The position numbers were made by a program, and so were the translations under genes. From Micromonospora noduli (GTDB taxonomy: Bacteria > Actinomycetota > Actinomycetes > Mycobacteriales > Micromonosporaceae), in the NCBI RefSeq assembly GCF_003264365.1, contig NZ_PYAK01000050.1:1-45071 (forward strand): 45,071 nucleotides of DNA. Reading direction: 5' to 3'. This document shows, piece after piece, positions 33,003-40,875 of this stretch; position 1 is the stretch's first letter; each line of letters begins with the position of its first letter. Under the pieces are notes generated by a model that was not told the origin of the DNA, made no database searches, and saw nothing but the letters and a program-made list of their open reading frames with translations.

Positions 33003-33467
33003 TCAGGTGGGTGGGGGGTTGCCGGTGCGGTCGAGGGCGGCGCCCAGCCGGGTGGCGAGGGCGAGGTGAGCGGCCTGGGCCTGGCGGAACGCGTACCGGA
33101 ACAGGGGCCTCGGCGCGGTCAGGGTGATCTCGACGTCGATGCGGACCAGGCCGTCCGGCTCGGCGCGCAGTCGGGTGTGGTTTCGCACGGTGGTGGCCGG
33201 CCACTGGCGGGCAACCATGACGATCTCGTCGGCCTCGCTGATCAGCACGTCCGCGTGGTAGGTGGTCCGGAAGCGCAGCGGACCGGCCGCCAACCGGTCG
33301 TTGATCGTGTAGCTGGCCTGGGCGCCGGGCCGGGGCGGCACCCGACGAACCCGGACGATCAGCGGATGCAGCTCGCCCTGCCGGGTCAGGTCGCTGAGCA
33401 ACGCTGCCGCCTCGGCGGGTGAGCACCGGGCCTGGACGGTGTAGCTGAAGGTATCGCTGCTGAGCAC
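33003..33467 (-). CDS. SRPBCC family protein
   Basis: The product has 154 residues from GTG 33467, supported by GGGAG five bases in front; the longer frame to 33524 lacks such a site. The fold signature includes FSYTVQARCSPAEAAALLSDLTRQGELHPLIVRVRR, then strands ASYTINDRL and LRFRTTYHADVLI, and a final helix PLFRYAFRQAQAAHLALATRLGAAL. Proteins of this helix-grip family bind small hydrophobic ligands; no catalytic residue is assigned. It is divergent from the PfkB-SurE pair. Function unknown. It is unrelated in sequence, beyond the fold, to the SRPBCC protein at 7926. Confidence 0.85.
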   Translation of the reverse strand: MLSSDTFSYTVQARCSPAEAAALLSDLTRQGELHPLIVRVRRVPPRPGAQASYTINDRLAAGPLRFRTTYHADVLISEADEIVMVARQWPATTVRNHTRLRAEPDGLVRIDVEITLTAPRPLFRYAFRQAQAAHLALATRLGAALDRTGNPPPT

Positions 33468-33638
33468 ACCGTCTCCCGCCGTCGTTGGTCGCCCGATCGT
33501 CCCGTACCGATGTCTGGCTGGCAACGCCCCGGGCCCTCAGCGCCGCTGCGGACCGGGCCGATGCGACGACCTGTCACCACCTGCGCCATTAAGGTCGGTT
33601 AGTACAAAATCTTCCGAAGGTGCCGGAGGGCGGCCAGC

Positions 33639-33659
33639 ATGAACGGCGACGAGCGATGA
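33639..33659 (+). CDS. Possible six-codon leader peptide upstream of pfkB-like gene
   Basis: GGAGGG at 33625-33630 is eight bases before an ATG at 33639 that opens the frame MNGDER and stops at TGA 33657-33659. That stop overlaps the ATG (33656) of the PfkB-family gene in an ATGA arrangement. The kinase gene itself has no better ribosome-binding site. A coupled leader peptide is a plausible reading; it may also be chance. Confidence 0.35.
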   Translation: MNGDER

Positions 33660-34633
33660 GTGGGCACGTGATGGTCTTCGCGCCCACTCCACAGCTGACG
33701 GTGACGGTGGACCAGCCCAACGACCACCCCGAGCTGCACCTGCACCCTGGTGGGCAGGGCGTCTGGCAGGCCCGGATGGTGATCTCCCTCGGAGTCGACG
33801 TGGTGCTCTGCGCCGCCCTCGGCGGTGAGATCGGCCAGGTGCTGGAGCCGCTGCTGGTCAGCGAGGGCGTGGACCTCAAGGTGGTGGTCCGTGACTCCGG
33901 CAGCGGCGGGTACGTGCACGATCGCCGCGAGGGCTCCCGGCAGGAGATCGCCGACGTGCCCGGGCAGCCGCTGAGCCGGCACGAGATCGACGAGCTGTAC
34001 AACCTCGCCCTCGGCGAGGGCCTGCGGGCCTCGGTGAGCATCCTCAGTGGGCCGAACGAACCGTGGCTCGTACCGGCCGACCTGTACCGACGCTTCGCCG
34101 CCGACCTCGGCGCGAACGGCGGACGGGTGGTGGTCGACCTCTCCGGCGATCACCTCGGTTCGGTGCTGGAGAGCGGGGTGTTCTTCCTCAAGGTGAGTCA
34201 CGAGGAGTTGATCCGCGACGGCCGCGCCCGCAGCGACGACACCGAGGAGCTGACCCGGGCCATGTACGAGCTGCACGCGGGCGGCGCCGAGACGGTGGTG
34301 GTGAGCCGCGCCGACCAGCCGGCGTTGGCGCTCATCGACGGGGAGCTGTTCCAGGTCGAGATGCCCCGGCTGGAGGCCGCCGACCCGCGCGGCGCGGGCG
34401 ACTCGATGACGGCCGGCGTGGCGGCCGTCGTGGCCAGGGGCGGGGACATTCGGACCGCCATCCGCACCGGCGCCGCCGCTGGCGCGCTGAACGTGACCCG
34501 GCACGGCCTGGGCACCGGGCGGCTGGACTCGATTACCGGCCTGGTGGACCGGGTCCGGCTGGTGCCGGCGGACAGCCGGCAACAGGAGCGGACCACCCCG
34601 GACGAGTTGGCCGGCCGGGTGGTCGAGCGATGA
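33656..34633 (+). CDS. PfkB/ribokinase-family carbohydrate kinase
   Basis: The 325-residue protein carries the PfkB signatures: HLHPGGQGVWQARMVISLGVDV (N-terminal GG motif, with Gln in place of the usual Asn) and AADPRGAGDSMTAGVAAV, the anion hole and catalytic Asp motif (normally DTxGAGD). It phosphorylates a sugar, nucleoside or sugar phosphate using ATP; the substrate is not evident. ATG 33656 is used here; GTG 33620 is in frame but poorly placed. The stop overlaps the surE start (ATGA), so the two are translationally coupled. An upstream six-codon frame may couple to it in turn. Confidence 0.9.
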   Translation: MSGHVMVFAPTPQLTVTVDQPNDHPELHLHPGGQGVWQARMVISLGVDVVLCAALGGEIGQVLEPLLVSEGVDLKVVVRDSGSGGYVHDRREGSRQEIADVPGQPLSRHEIDELYNLALGEGLRASVSILSGPNEPWLVPADLYRRFAADLGANGGRVVVDLSGDHLGSVLESGVFFLKVSHEELIRDGRARSDDTEELTRAMYELHAGGAETVVVSRADQPALALIDGELFQVEMPRLEAADPRGAGDSMTAGVAAVVARGGDIRTAIRTGAAAGALNVTRHGLGTGRLDSITGLVDRVRLVPADSRQQERTTPDELAGRVVER

Positions 34634-35457
34634 CAGTGCGGGTGTTGATCACCAACGACGACGGGATCGCCGCGCCGGGCATCCAGGCGCTGGCCTGGGC
34701 TGCCCGGCAGCGGGGCCTGGACGTCGTGGTGGCCGCACCGATGGAGGAGGCGAGCGGCACCAGCGCCGCGATGAGCGCCATGGAGCGCGACGGGCGGGTC
34801 GTCGTGAACGACCACCCGCTGCCGGACCTGGCGGGTGTGCCGGCGTACGGGGTCGCCGGGTCCCCGGGCTTCATCACGCTGATCGCCCTGCACGGGGCGT
34901 TCGGCCCACCGCCGTCGGTGGTGCTCTCCGGCGTCAACCGGGGCGCCAACGCCGGCCGGGCGGTGCTGCACTCCGGGACCGTGGGCGCCGCGTTCACCGC
35001 CGCCACCAACGGCTGCCGGGCGATGGCGGTCTCCCTCGACGTGCTCTCCGCTGGCGAGGCGACGGCCGCGAGCGGTGGCGCCGCCGTGGACGCCGCCGCC
35101 CGGGTACGCGACGCCGAGCGGCACTGGGGCACCGCCGCGCGGGTCGCCCTGGACCTGCTCCCCCGCTTGACCTCCGCGCCCATGGAGAGCGTGCTCAACG
35201 TGAACACCCCGGACCTGCCGCACGGGCAGTTGCGCGGGGTGCGGCGCGGCACCCTGGCCAGCTTCGGCCAGGTGCAGATGACGGTGGCCGAATCCGGCCA
35301 CGGGTTCGTCCGTACCTCGCTGGAGGAGCCGGGGCAGGCCGCACAGCCGGGCACGGACGTGGCGTTGCTGGCCGCCGGGTACGCGTCGGTGACGGCCATC
35401 CGAGCGGTCACCGAGGCGACCGACATCGACCTGACCGGCCTGGACGAACAGCCCTGA
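34630..35457 (+). CDS. surE: 5'/3'-nucleotidase SurE
   Basis: The 275-residue protein starts at ATG 34630 over the pfkB-like stop. RVLITNDDGIAAPGIQAL holds the metal-binding Asp pair of SurE. VVLSGVNRGANAGRAVLHSGTVGAAFTA holds the SG.N.G.N.G metal/substrate loop, and ESVLNVNTPDLP follows. SurE releases phosphate from nucleoside mono- and sometimes polyphosphates, and in bacteria is linked to stationary-phase survival. The coupling with a ribokinase-like enzyme suggests a nucleotide/nucleoside salvage step (inference). It ends 18 nt before the convergent STAS gene. Confidence 0.95.
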   Translation: MTVRVLITNDDGIAAPGIQALAWAARQRGLDVVVAAPMEEASGTSAAMSAMERDGRVVVNDHPLPDLAGVPAYGVAGSPGFITLIALHGAFGPPPSVVLSGVNRGANAGRAVLHSGTVGAAFTAATNGCRAMAVSLDVLSAGEATAASGGAAVDAAARVRDAERHWGTAARVALDLLPRLTSAPMESVLNVNTPDLPHGQLRGVRRGTLASFGQVQMTVAESGHGFVRTSLEEPGQAAQPGTDVALLAAGYASVTAIRAVTEATDIDLTGLDEQP

Positions 35458-35475
35458 CGGGGACGCCCGGCGCGC

Positions 35476-35838
35476 TCAGGCGCCGGGCAGCACCTCGGGG
35501 GTGGCGGCACCGGCGAAGTAGGGCTCCGGGGCGCCGAAGAGGCCGAGCAGGCCGGTCACCCAGAGCTGCCGGTGCACGAACCGGCTCGGCTCGGTGACCA
35601 CCAGCTTGACGTCGCTGACCTCGGCTGTCTGGAAGCCGGCGACCATGGCGCTGATGCCGACCGAGTCGATGAAGGTGACCAACCTCATGTTGAGTTCGAT
35701 GCGCAGGGGGCGGCCCTTGGCCAGCACCTCTGCGATCGCTTCACGCACCTCGTACGCTGTGTCGACGTCGATCTCACCCCTTGGGGCGATTTCCACGACA
35801 CCACCGGACAGAACCGACTTCACGATCGACAGGCTCAC
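35476..35838 (-). CDS. STAS-domain protein (anti-anti-sigma factor type)
   Basis: The 120-residue protein starts at GTG 35838 behind GGAGGTG. It is a lone STAS domain: VVEIAPRGEIDVDTAYEVREAIAEVLAKGRP (split across strand and helix), then LVTFIDSVGISAMVAGFQ, where the Ser after Asp is the usual phosphorylation site of SpoIIAA/RsbV-like proteins. These bind an anti-sigma kinase and so free an alternative sigma factor under stress. The partner kinase and sigma factor are not in the window. It is convergent with surE. The upstream gap holds a 16-bp direct repeat pair. Confidence 0.9.
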   Translation of the reverse strand: MSLSIVKSVLSGGVVEIAPRGEIDVDTAYEVREAIAEVLAKGRPLRIELNMRLVTFIDSVGISAMVAGFQTAEVSDVKLVVTEPSRFVHRQLWVTGLLGLFGAPEPYFAGAATPEVLPGA

Positions 35839-36224
35839 GCGAGCACCTCCACCCGCCCGTCCCCCGGGCGCCTCATCAGTACGCGGGCCGCGACCGAGAG
35901 TATTCCTCCGACGGCCTCGGTCGCCACCCCTCGGGATGAGCAATTCGCGGATCCGGGCCCACAAAACCACCCATATCCGCACTTTTCAGTATCTGATTAC
36001 TCAAGACTTTTCGTTATCTGACCATCGACGATCGGTCGTGACCGACGCGCCGCCGAACCAGGGTAGCGGTCCGGACCCGGCGCGCCCGACAACCGGCCCA
36101 TGACGTACGCCTGCCCCGTGTGCCGTCGGCGTGTCGCCCGTCGCCGGCCGGCGCGATCCGCGTCCCCGGTTGCCGATGCGCCCTAGCATCGGCCGGGACA
36201 CCACCGCGACGGAGAGGATCTTCG
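35839..36224. other. Long divergent gap with A/T-rich direct repeats
   Basis: These 386 bases have no gene and form the shared upstream region of the STAS gene and the tiny lipoprotein gene. The part from about 35975 to 36030 is A/T-rich and carries two 16-bp direct repeats, annotated separately. TAGCAT at 36184-36189 could be a -10 box for the lipoprotein gene. Confidence 0.6.
35981..36021. repeat. Pair of 16-bp direct repeats, 25-bp period
   Basis: ACTTTTCAGTATCTGA at 35981-35996 and ACTTTTCGTTATCTGA at 36006-36021 agree at 14 of 16 bases, with a 25-bp start-to-start distance. They lie in the divergent gap about 140-180 bases before the STAS start and 200-245 bases before the small lipoprotein start. 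They could be regulator binding sites (inference). Confidence 0.7.
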
Positions 36225-36365
36225 ATGATCAAGCGACTTGCCGGGCTGGCCGGCGTCGGTGTTCTGCTCGCCCTCGTCTTGGCCTGCGGTTTCGGTGGCG
36301 GGGGCGACGATGACGACGATGACGACGACTTCGCCCGCGGGGTCGCCGTGTCAGCGGTGCGCTGA
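36225..36365 (+). CDS. 46-residue lipoprotein with octa-aspartate run
   Basis: ATG 36225 follows GGAGAGGA at 36211-36218. The short product has an N-terminal basic pair (IKR), a hydrophobic segment LAGLAGVGVLLALVLACG with a lipobox-like LVLAC, then FGGGG and eight Asp in a row before DFARGVAVSAVR... The mature part is therefore about 26 residues and strongly acidic. If lipidated, it would be a tiny acidic tether on the outer membrane face, perhaps binding cations (guess). A 10-bp perfect hairpin follows six bases after the stop. I do not recognise a family. Confidence 0.65.
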   Translation: MIKRLAGLAGVGVLLALVLACGFGGGGDDDDDDDDFARGVAVSAVR

Positions 36366-36371
36366 GTCGGT

Positions 36372-36394
36372 GGCGCGCCGGGTTCCGGCGCGCC
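36372..36394 (+). terminator. Hairpin after the small lipoprotein gene
   Basis: GGCGCGCCGG and its exact complement enclose a three-base loop, starting six bases after the stop. There is no U-run. Confidence 0.55.
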
Positions 36395-36534
36395 GAGCTA
36401 CCGGTGCTCCGCGGAGGTCGGGGTTTGCGTCCGGCTGACGCGGGGCACTGCGGGGTAGGCGACACCGTGACGCGCTGGAAAGACGCCGAAGTCCGAAGTG
36501 GCCGGCGGCTTCGGCACCCGAGGAGGTAACCACG

Positions 36535-36933
36535 ATGTTCGGAACCAACCTGCTGGACCGCCGCAGCAAGCCGGAGCGGATCGCGGACCAGGCCTGGGAG
36601 CACCTGCTCTCGGCCGTCAGCTATGCCGGAGACAGTGTGCGGGACACCGCCCGTTCGGCCCGCCAGAACAGCAGCGACCTCGCCGACGGGGCGGGTGACC
36701 TGGTGGGATCCGCGGCCGAGGAGGCGCGACGCCGAGCCTCGCTGGCCTTCGACGCGCTCGCCGGGCGCCAGCCGGCACTGCCCTGGACGCTCCTGATCGG
36801 CGCCGCGCTCGTCGGCGCGGCTGTCGGCTGGGCCGTCGGCTCCGCCGCGCGGGCCGCCGGCAGCCGGGACGACCGTGCCGTCGACGACGTGGAGTTCGTC
36901 GACGTCGACCGCCCCAACTCCCCCGCCATCTGA
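36535..36933 (+). CDS. Small single-pass membrane protein of unknown function
   Basis: The 132-residue protein starts at ATG 36535 behind GAGGAGG. The N-terminal two thirds are amphipathic helix (ERIADQAWEHLLSAVSYAGDSVRDTARSARQ...), of the kind seen in YtxH-like stress proteins. One membrane segment LPWTLLIGAALVGAAVGWAVG follows, then a short acidic tail DDVEFVDVDRPNSP. There are no cysteines and no catalytic motif. A 7-bp inverted repeat (GCCGAAG/CTTCGGC, 36485-36515) lies in its leader. A stress or envelope role is only suggested by composition. Confidence 0.75.
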   Translation: MFGTNLLDRRSKPERIADQAWEHLLSAVSYAGDSVRDTARSARQNSSDLADGAGDLVGSAAEEARRRASLAFDALAGRQPALPWTLLIGAALVGAAVGWAVGSAARAAGSRDDRAVDDVEFVDVDRPNSPAI

Positions 36934-36937
36934 ACGA

Positions 36938-36993
36938 CAGCACCATCACGGGCCCCGATCGACTCAGGTCGAGCGGGGCCCGTGGTGGTGCTG
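36938..36993. terminator. Large bidirectional terminator between convergent genes
   Basis: Bases 36938-36957 and 36974-36993 form a 20-bp stem with one G-T wobble around a 16-base loop. It sits four bases after the stop of the 36535 gene and about 94 bases before the end of the GH74 gene. Confidence 0.8.
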
Positions 36994-37086
36994 GGGTGGA
37001 CCCGGTCCGCCGGGTGCCGGACCCCTCAGGCGGCCCGGCGGACCGGTGTCTGGTGGTGATCCGGGGTCCCGACCCGGATCACCGGC

Positions 37087-39783
37087 TCATCGACTCGTGC
37101 AGGTGATGGCGGCCGGGGACGTGTTGCGACCGGTCCACGAGCCGAGGAAACCGGCCGTGGTGCTGGCCCCGGCGGCGAGCGTGCCGTTCCAGCCCGTGTC
37201 CCGGACCGACACGGCGGCTCCGGTCTGGGTGTGGGTACCGCCCCAGAGCTGGTCGATCCGCTGGCCGTCGGCGAAGGTCCAGCCCAGCGTCCAGCCGGCG
37301 ATGGGGGCGCTTCCGGCGTTGCGGACCAGCAGCTCGGCCTGGAAACCGCCGGACCAGGAGCCGGTCACCCGGTACGTCGCCGTGCAGCCGGCGGACGGCG
37401 GCGGCGGAGTGGTCGGGGGCGGCGTCGTCGGCGGTGGCGTCGTCGGCGGTGGCGTGGTCGGCGGTGGTGTGGTCGGGGGCTCGCCTCCCGTGCGGTCGGC
37501 GACCAGGATGCCGCGACCGTTGGTGCCGAGGTAGACCCGACCGTAGACGCGCGGATCGCCGGTCAGCGCCTCGGTCGGATTGCCGTACTGGTGGCGGTCG
37601 TCGTTGACGCGTACCCATGTCGCGCCGGTGTCGTCGGAGCGGTGCACGCCCGGTTGACCGTTCACAGTGCCGTAGAGGAACACGGCGGGGTTGGTCCGCC
37701 CGGGTGCCGCCTTGCCGAACCCGACGTTGCCGGAGGCGCTGACGCCGTCCAGCCTGGTGAAGCTGGCGCCCGCGTCGGTGGAGCGCCACAGACCACCCGG
37801 CCCCGCCAGCCACAGTTCGCCGGCCCGGCCCGGCAGGGCCTTGAACCGCACGTCGGCGGTGGGCAGCCCGGTCGCCGCGGTCGGGGTGAAGCTGGCCCCG
37901 CCGTCGGTGCTCAGGTAGAAACGCCCGCCGCTGAAGCCGTAGAACCGGGTGGGGTCGACCCGGTCGGACTCGACAGTGGCGTTCGCCGGAATGCCGGTTG
38001 ACGCTGCCCAGGAGTTGCCGAAACCGACCGAGTGGACGACGCGTTGGCCCGCGTCACCGGGCGCCCAGACGAAGCGGCTGCCGTCGGCGGCGGCGGCCAC
38101 CGTGCCGCCGAGGTTGACCCCGGACGGTTCAGTGCCCTGGAACCAGGTGGCGCCGCCGTCGGTGGAGAAGGCGACGTGACTGTCATTGGGTCGGTCGGCG
38201 TCGGTGAAGTTGCCGGCGCGCACCAGCACCGCGGGCTTGCTCTCAGCGTGGTCCAGGCTGGTGGTGGACGTGAACACCGGCTGGGTGAACAGCATCGACG
38301 GAATCGCGTCCAGGTCGGTGTGTCGGAAGCCGCCGACGTCGCCGAGCGCGCTGATCAGGGGTGCACCGCTGGGCGGGCTGATCAGGTCGAGGACGGCGGT
38401 CTCCTCCAGCCCCCGGACCATGGGCCGGAGGGTGAACTGACCGCCGGTGTCCCACTTGGTCAGGTCGGTGGTGCCGTAGATGGTGGCGCCGGTGCCGTAC
38501 ATCATGCGGTTGGAGTCGTGCGGGTCGATCTCCACCGACTCGTTCATCCAGCCGAGCTTGGGCGCGTCCTCCGGAGGCGCCGGGTTGAGGCCGAAGGTCA
38601 ACCAGGGCACCGAGCTGATGTCCATCGTGTAGCGGCGGGACCTCTCCGGGTAGTTGCTGAACTCCCAGATCCGCGTCCAGCTCGCCCCGCCGTCGGTGCT
38701 GCGGAAGAAGATGGCGTCCGGCCACCAGGAGACCTGGGTGGCCACCAGCAGGGTGTTCGGGCGAAGCCGATCGATGGTCAGCCCGCTGTAGCCGAAGTAG
38801 GCGTCGGCGCTGGTGGAGGGCACCGGGCTGATCCGCGTCCAGGCCCCGGTCGACCGGGTGAACTTCCAGACGTCGCCCTTGCCGCCGTCGTACGGGCCGC
38901 CGGTGTCGCTGGTGGCGATGTAGAGGTGACCACCGACCGGGTCGACGACCCCCTTGTGGGCCAGGTAGCCGGTTGGCTGACCGGGGATGCGCGCCCAGGT
39001 GACGCCGCCGTCGGTGCTGCGGTAGACCGGGTTCTCCTTGTCGGCCACGCCGACGTAGATGGTCTGCGTGGTGGAGCCGGCGGTGCCGGTGTTCTTGTCG
39101 AAACTGACCCAGGTCAGGCCCTGGTTCTGCCCGTTGTAGCCGTTCGGGTCGCTGGGGTCCGCCCGGTAGTTGCCGACGTTGGGGAAGGCGGCGACGCGGG
39201 CCCAGGTCACGCCGTGGTCGGTGCTGCGCCACAGCCCGTTGCCACCCTCGGCGCCGTAGTACACGATGCTGTTCCGGTTGGGGTCGACGGCGAGCCGCTC
39301 CCCCATGCCCCGGCCCGGCATGTTGCCGCCGTTCTTGAACGGCAGCTCGGTGGCCTGCCAGGTGGCGCCCTTGTCGGCCGAGCGCAGGATCGCGCCGTTG
39401 TTCGGGTCCCAGCCGTTTGTGTACATGCCGACCGCGGCGTACACCCGGTTGGTCTGCACCGGGTCGGTGGCGATGCTGACCACGCCGTTGTAGCCCCACC
39501 GGTCGGCGCCGACCCAGTCGAGCAGCGGCGTCCAGGACTGGCTGGCCTGTTCCCAGCGGTACGCCCCGCCGATGTCGGTGCGCGCGTAGATGAGGTTCTT
39601 CTCGGTGGGGTTGAAGACGATGCCGGGTACGAAGCCGCCACCGCCCACCGGGACGTTCCGCCAGGTGTACGCCTCCGCTGCGGCCGGGGTGGGGGCCGAC
39701 CCAGCGGCGGTGAACGGGACCACCACGACGGCTGTGGCGGCGGCCAACACGGACACGACCGTGCCGGCGAGACTTCTCCGCAT
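37087..39783 (-). CDS. GH74 xyloglucanase with Pro/Thr linker and C-terminal CBM2
   Basis: The protein has 898 residues from ATG 39783, set by AGAGGAA; the frame upstream to 39861 is not needed. A signal peptide ends near AAAEA. The catalytic part is two seven-bladed propellers built from BNR-type repeats (RSTDGG.TW, RSADKGATW and others) with YARTDIGGAYRWE and ALGDVGGFRHTDLD, which match the Asp-bearing motifs of GH74. A Pro/Thr-repeat linker leads to a CBM2 module with two Cys (GCTATY... and ITCTSR) and conserved Trp. It cleaves xyloglucan outside the cell. A CebR-like box lies upstream at 39960. Confidence 0.96.
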   Translation of the reverse strand: MRRSLAGTVVSVLAAATAVVVVPFTAAGSAPTPAAAEAYTWRNVPVGGGGFVPGIVFNPTEKNLIYARTDIGGAYRWEQASQSWTPLLDWVGADRWGYNGVVSIATDPVQTNRVYAAVGMYTNGWDPNNGAILRSADKGATWQATELPFKNGGNMPGRGMGERLAVDPNRNSIVYYGAEGGNGLWRSTDHGVTWARVAAFPNVGNYRADPSDPNGYNGQNQGLTWVSFDKNTGTAGSTTQTIYVGVADKENPVYRSTDGGVTWARIPGQPTGYLAHKGVVDPVGGHLYIATSDTGGPYDGGKGDVWKFTRSTGAWTRISPVPSTSADAYFGYSGLTIDRLRPNTLLVATQVSWWPDAIFFRSTDGGASWTRIWEFSNYPERSRRYTMDISSVPWLTFGLNPAPPEDAPKLGWMNESVEIDPHDSNRMMYGTGATIYGTTDLTKWDTGGQFTLRPMVRGLEETAVLDLISPPSGAPLISALGDVGGFRHTDLDAIPSMLFTQPVFTSTTSLDHAESKPAVLVRAGNFTDADRPNDSHVAFSTDGGATWFQGTEPSGVNLGGTVAAAADGSRFVWAPGDAGQRVVHSVGFGNSWAASTGIPANATVESDRVDPTRFYGFSGGRFYLSTDGGASFTPTAATGLPTADVRFKALPGRAGELWLAGPGGLWRSTDAGASFTRLDGVSASGNVGFGKAAPGRTNPAVFLYGTVNGQPGVHRSDDTGATWVRVNDDRHQYGNPTEALTGDPRVYGRVYLGTNGRGILVADRTGGEPPTTPPPTTPPPTTPPPTTPPPTTPPPPSAGCTATYRVTGSWSGGFQAELLVRNAGSAPIAGWTLGWTFADGQRIDQLWGGTHTQTGAAVSVRDTGWNGTLAAGASTTAGFLGSWTGRNTSPAAITCTSR
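37405..37486 (-). repeat. 15-bp tandem repeats coding the Pro/Thr linker
   Basis: Several near-identical 15-bp units encode PPTTP repeated about five times between the GH74 module and the CBM2. Such linkers are normal in secreted plant-wall enzymes; this is not a CRISPR. Confidence 0.85.
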
Positions 39784-40141
39784 CTGCGGTTCCTCTCGGG
39801 ATGGAGCCCCGGGGGACGGGGTCGATCGCCTGGGTGACGCCGTGGCCCGGGGGACGAGCACGACGACGGGGACGGGCAGAGCTGCCCTGGCTCCACCACC
39901 CGACGCGACGGCTCCCGCGATCGAGGAACGCGATTACCGTAACCGAAAGCGGCTCGCTTTGGAAGCGCTCCCATCATCGATGTTCGTCCCCACTTCCCAT
40001 CCGTGCCGCCCAGGTCGGGCCGCGCCGTCACCCGGTCCGGGCGAGGGCGGCTCACCCGGGGCGGCGGCAGGATCGCAGCACGGCGGACCTCCGGCCGCGG
40101 CCAGCACCCGGTCCGCCATCGCAACAGCGGAGGAGGGACAG
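39784..40141. promoter_or_regulatory. Divergent gap with GH74 and BON gene control signals
   Basis: These 358 bases have no gene. They hold the CebR-like box at 39960 and the dyad AAAGCG-GCT-CGCTTT at 39946-39960 for the GH74 gene, and AGGAGGG just before the BON gene. No clear -35/-10 was identified. Confidence 0.6.
39960..39973. promoter_or_regulatory. CebR-like operator upstream of the GH74 gene
   Basis: TGGAAGCGCTCCCA differs at one base from the palindromic CebR box TGGGAGCGCTCCCA, the LacI-family operator that controls cellulose and cellobiose genes in streptomycetes. It lies about 180 bases before the GH74 start. Binding is inference. Confidence 0.75.
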
Positions 40142-40828
40142 ATGGCCATCGCGGAGATCAACCGCACCGACCAGGACATCCAGTCCGCCGTGCTCGACGA
40201 GCTGACCTGGGAGCCGCGGGTACAGCCGCACGAGATCGGCGTGACCGTCGCCGAGGGCGTCGTCACCCTGACCGGCCGCGTGGACAGCTACGCCAAGAAG
40301 TGGGCCGCCGAGCGGGCCGCCCACCGGGTCGCCTCGGTCCGGGCGGTCGCCAACGACGTGGCCGTGCAGCTCACCAACGACACCGAGCGCGCCGACAGCG
40401 ACCTGGCCGCGGCGGCCAGCCACGGGCTGGAGTGGGACGCGTTCGTGCCCATCGAGAAGCTCCAGGTCACCGTCTCGGCCGGCTGGGTGACGCTGCACGG
40501 CGACGTCGAGTGGGAGTACCAGCGCCGAGCCGCCGAACGCGCGGTGGCCCGGCTGACCGGCGTACGCGGGGTGAGCAACGGCATCACCGTCCGCCCGGCC
40601 ACCGCGCCGGACGGCCGCAACCTGGCCGACCAGATCGTCGACGCCCTCGCCCGGGCCGGAGCGACCGAGGCCGAACGGATCAGCGTCCGGGTGCACGGCG
40701 ACACCGCGATACTCGCCGGGTTGGTGCACTCGATGCCCGAACGGGCCGAGGTTGAGCAGGTGGCCTGGTCCGCGCCGGGCATCCGGGAGGTGCAGAACCA
40801 CATCGCGGTCGCCCCGGTGCTGCGCTGA
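40142..40828 (+). CDS. Triple BON-domain protein
   Basis: The protein has 228 residues from ATG 40142 behind AGGAGGG. Three tandem BON domains are visible: QSAVLDELTWEPRV...GVVTLTGRVDSYAKK, LAAAASHGLEWDAFV...GWVTLHGDVEWEYQRR, and QIVDALARAGATEAERISVRVHG...VHSMPERAEVE. Each ends with a V.N-type block (VRAVANDV, VRGVSNGI, IREVQNHI). There is no signal peptide, so it is probably cytoplasmic or surface-bound to phospholipids. BON domains bind membranes or small ligands and often occur in osmotic-stress proteins. Its own terminator follows directly. Confidence 0.92.
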   Translation: MAIAEINRTDQDIQSAVLDELTWEPRVQPHEIGVTVAEGVVTLTGRVDSYAKKWAAERAAHRVASVRAVANDVAVQLTNDTERADSDLAAAASHGLEWDAFVPIEKLQVTVSAGWVTLHGDVEWEYQRRAAERAVARLTGVRGVSNGITVRPATAPDGRNLADQIVDALARAGATEAERISVRVHGDTAILAGLVHSMPERAEVEQVAWSAPGIREVQNHIAVAPVLR

Positions 40829-40875
40829 GCGGGCGCGGGCGCCCGCCCAGCGGGCGCTGAACGGGCGCGGAACCA

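Noticed and set aside
36421..36470. Possible SigB/SigF-type promoter (GTTT and GGGGTA) before the 36535 gene
   Set aside because: The spacing between the two boxes is about 26 bases instead of 14-16.
37405..37486. CRISPR-like short tandem repeats
   Set aside because: They are coding repeats of a Pro/Thr linker without spacers.
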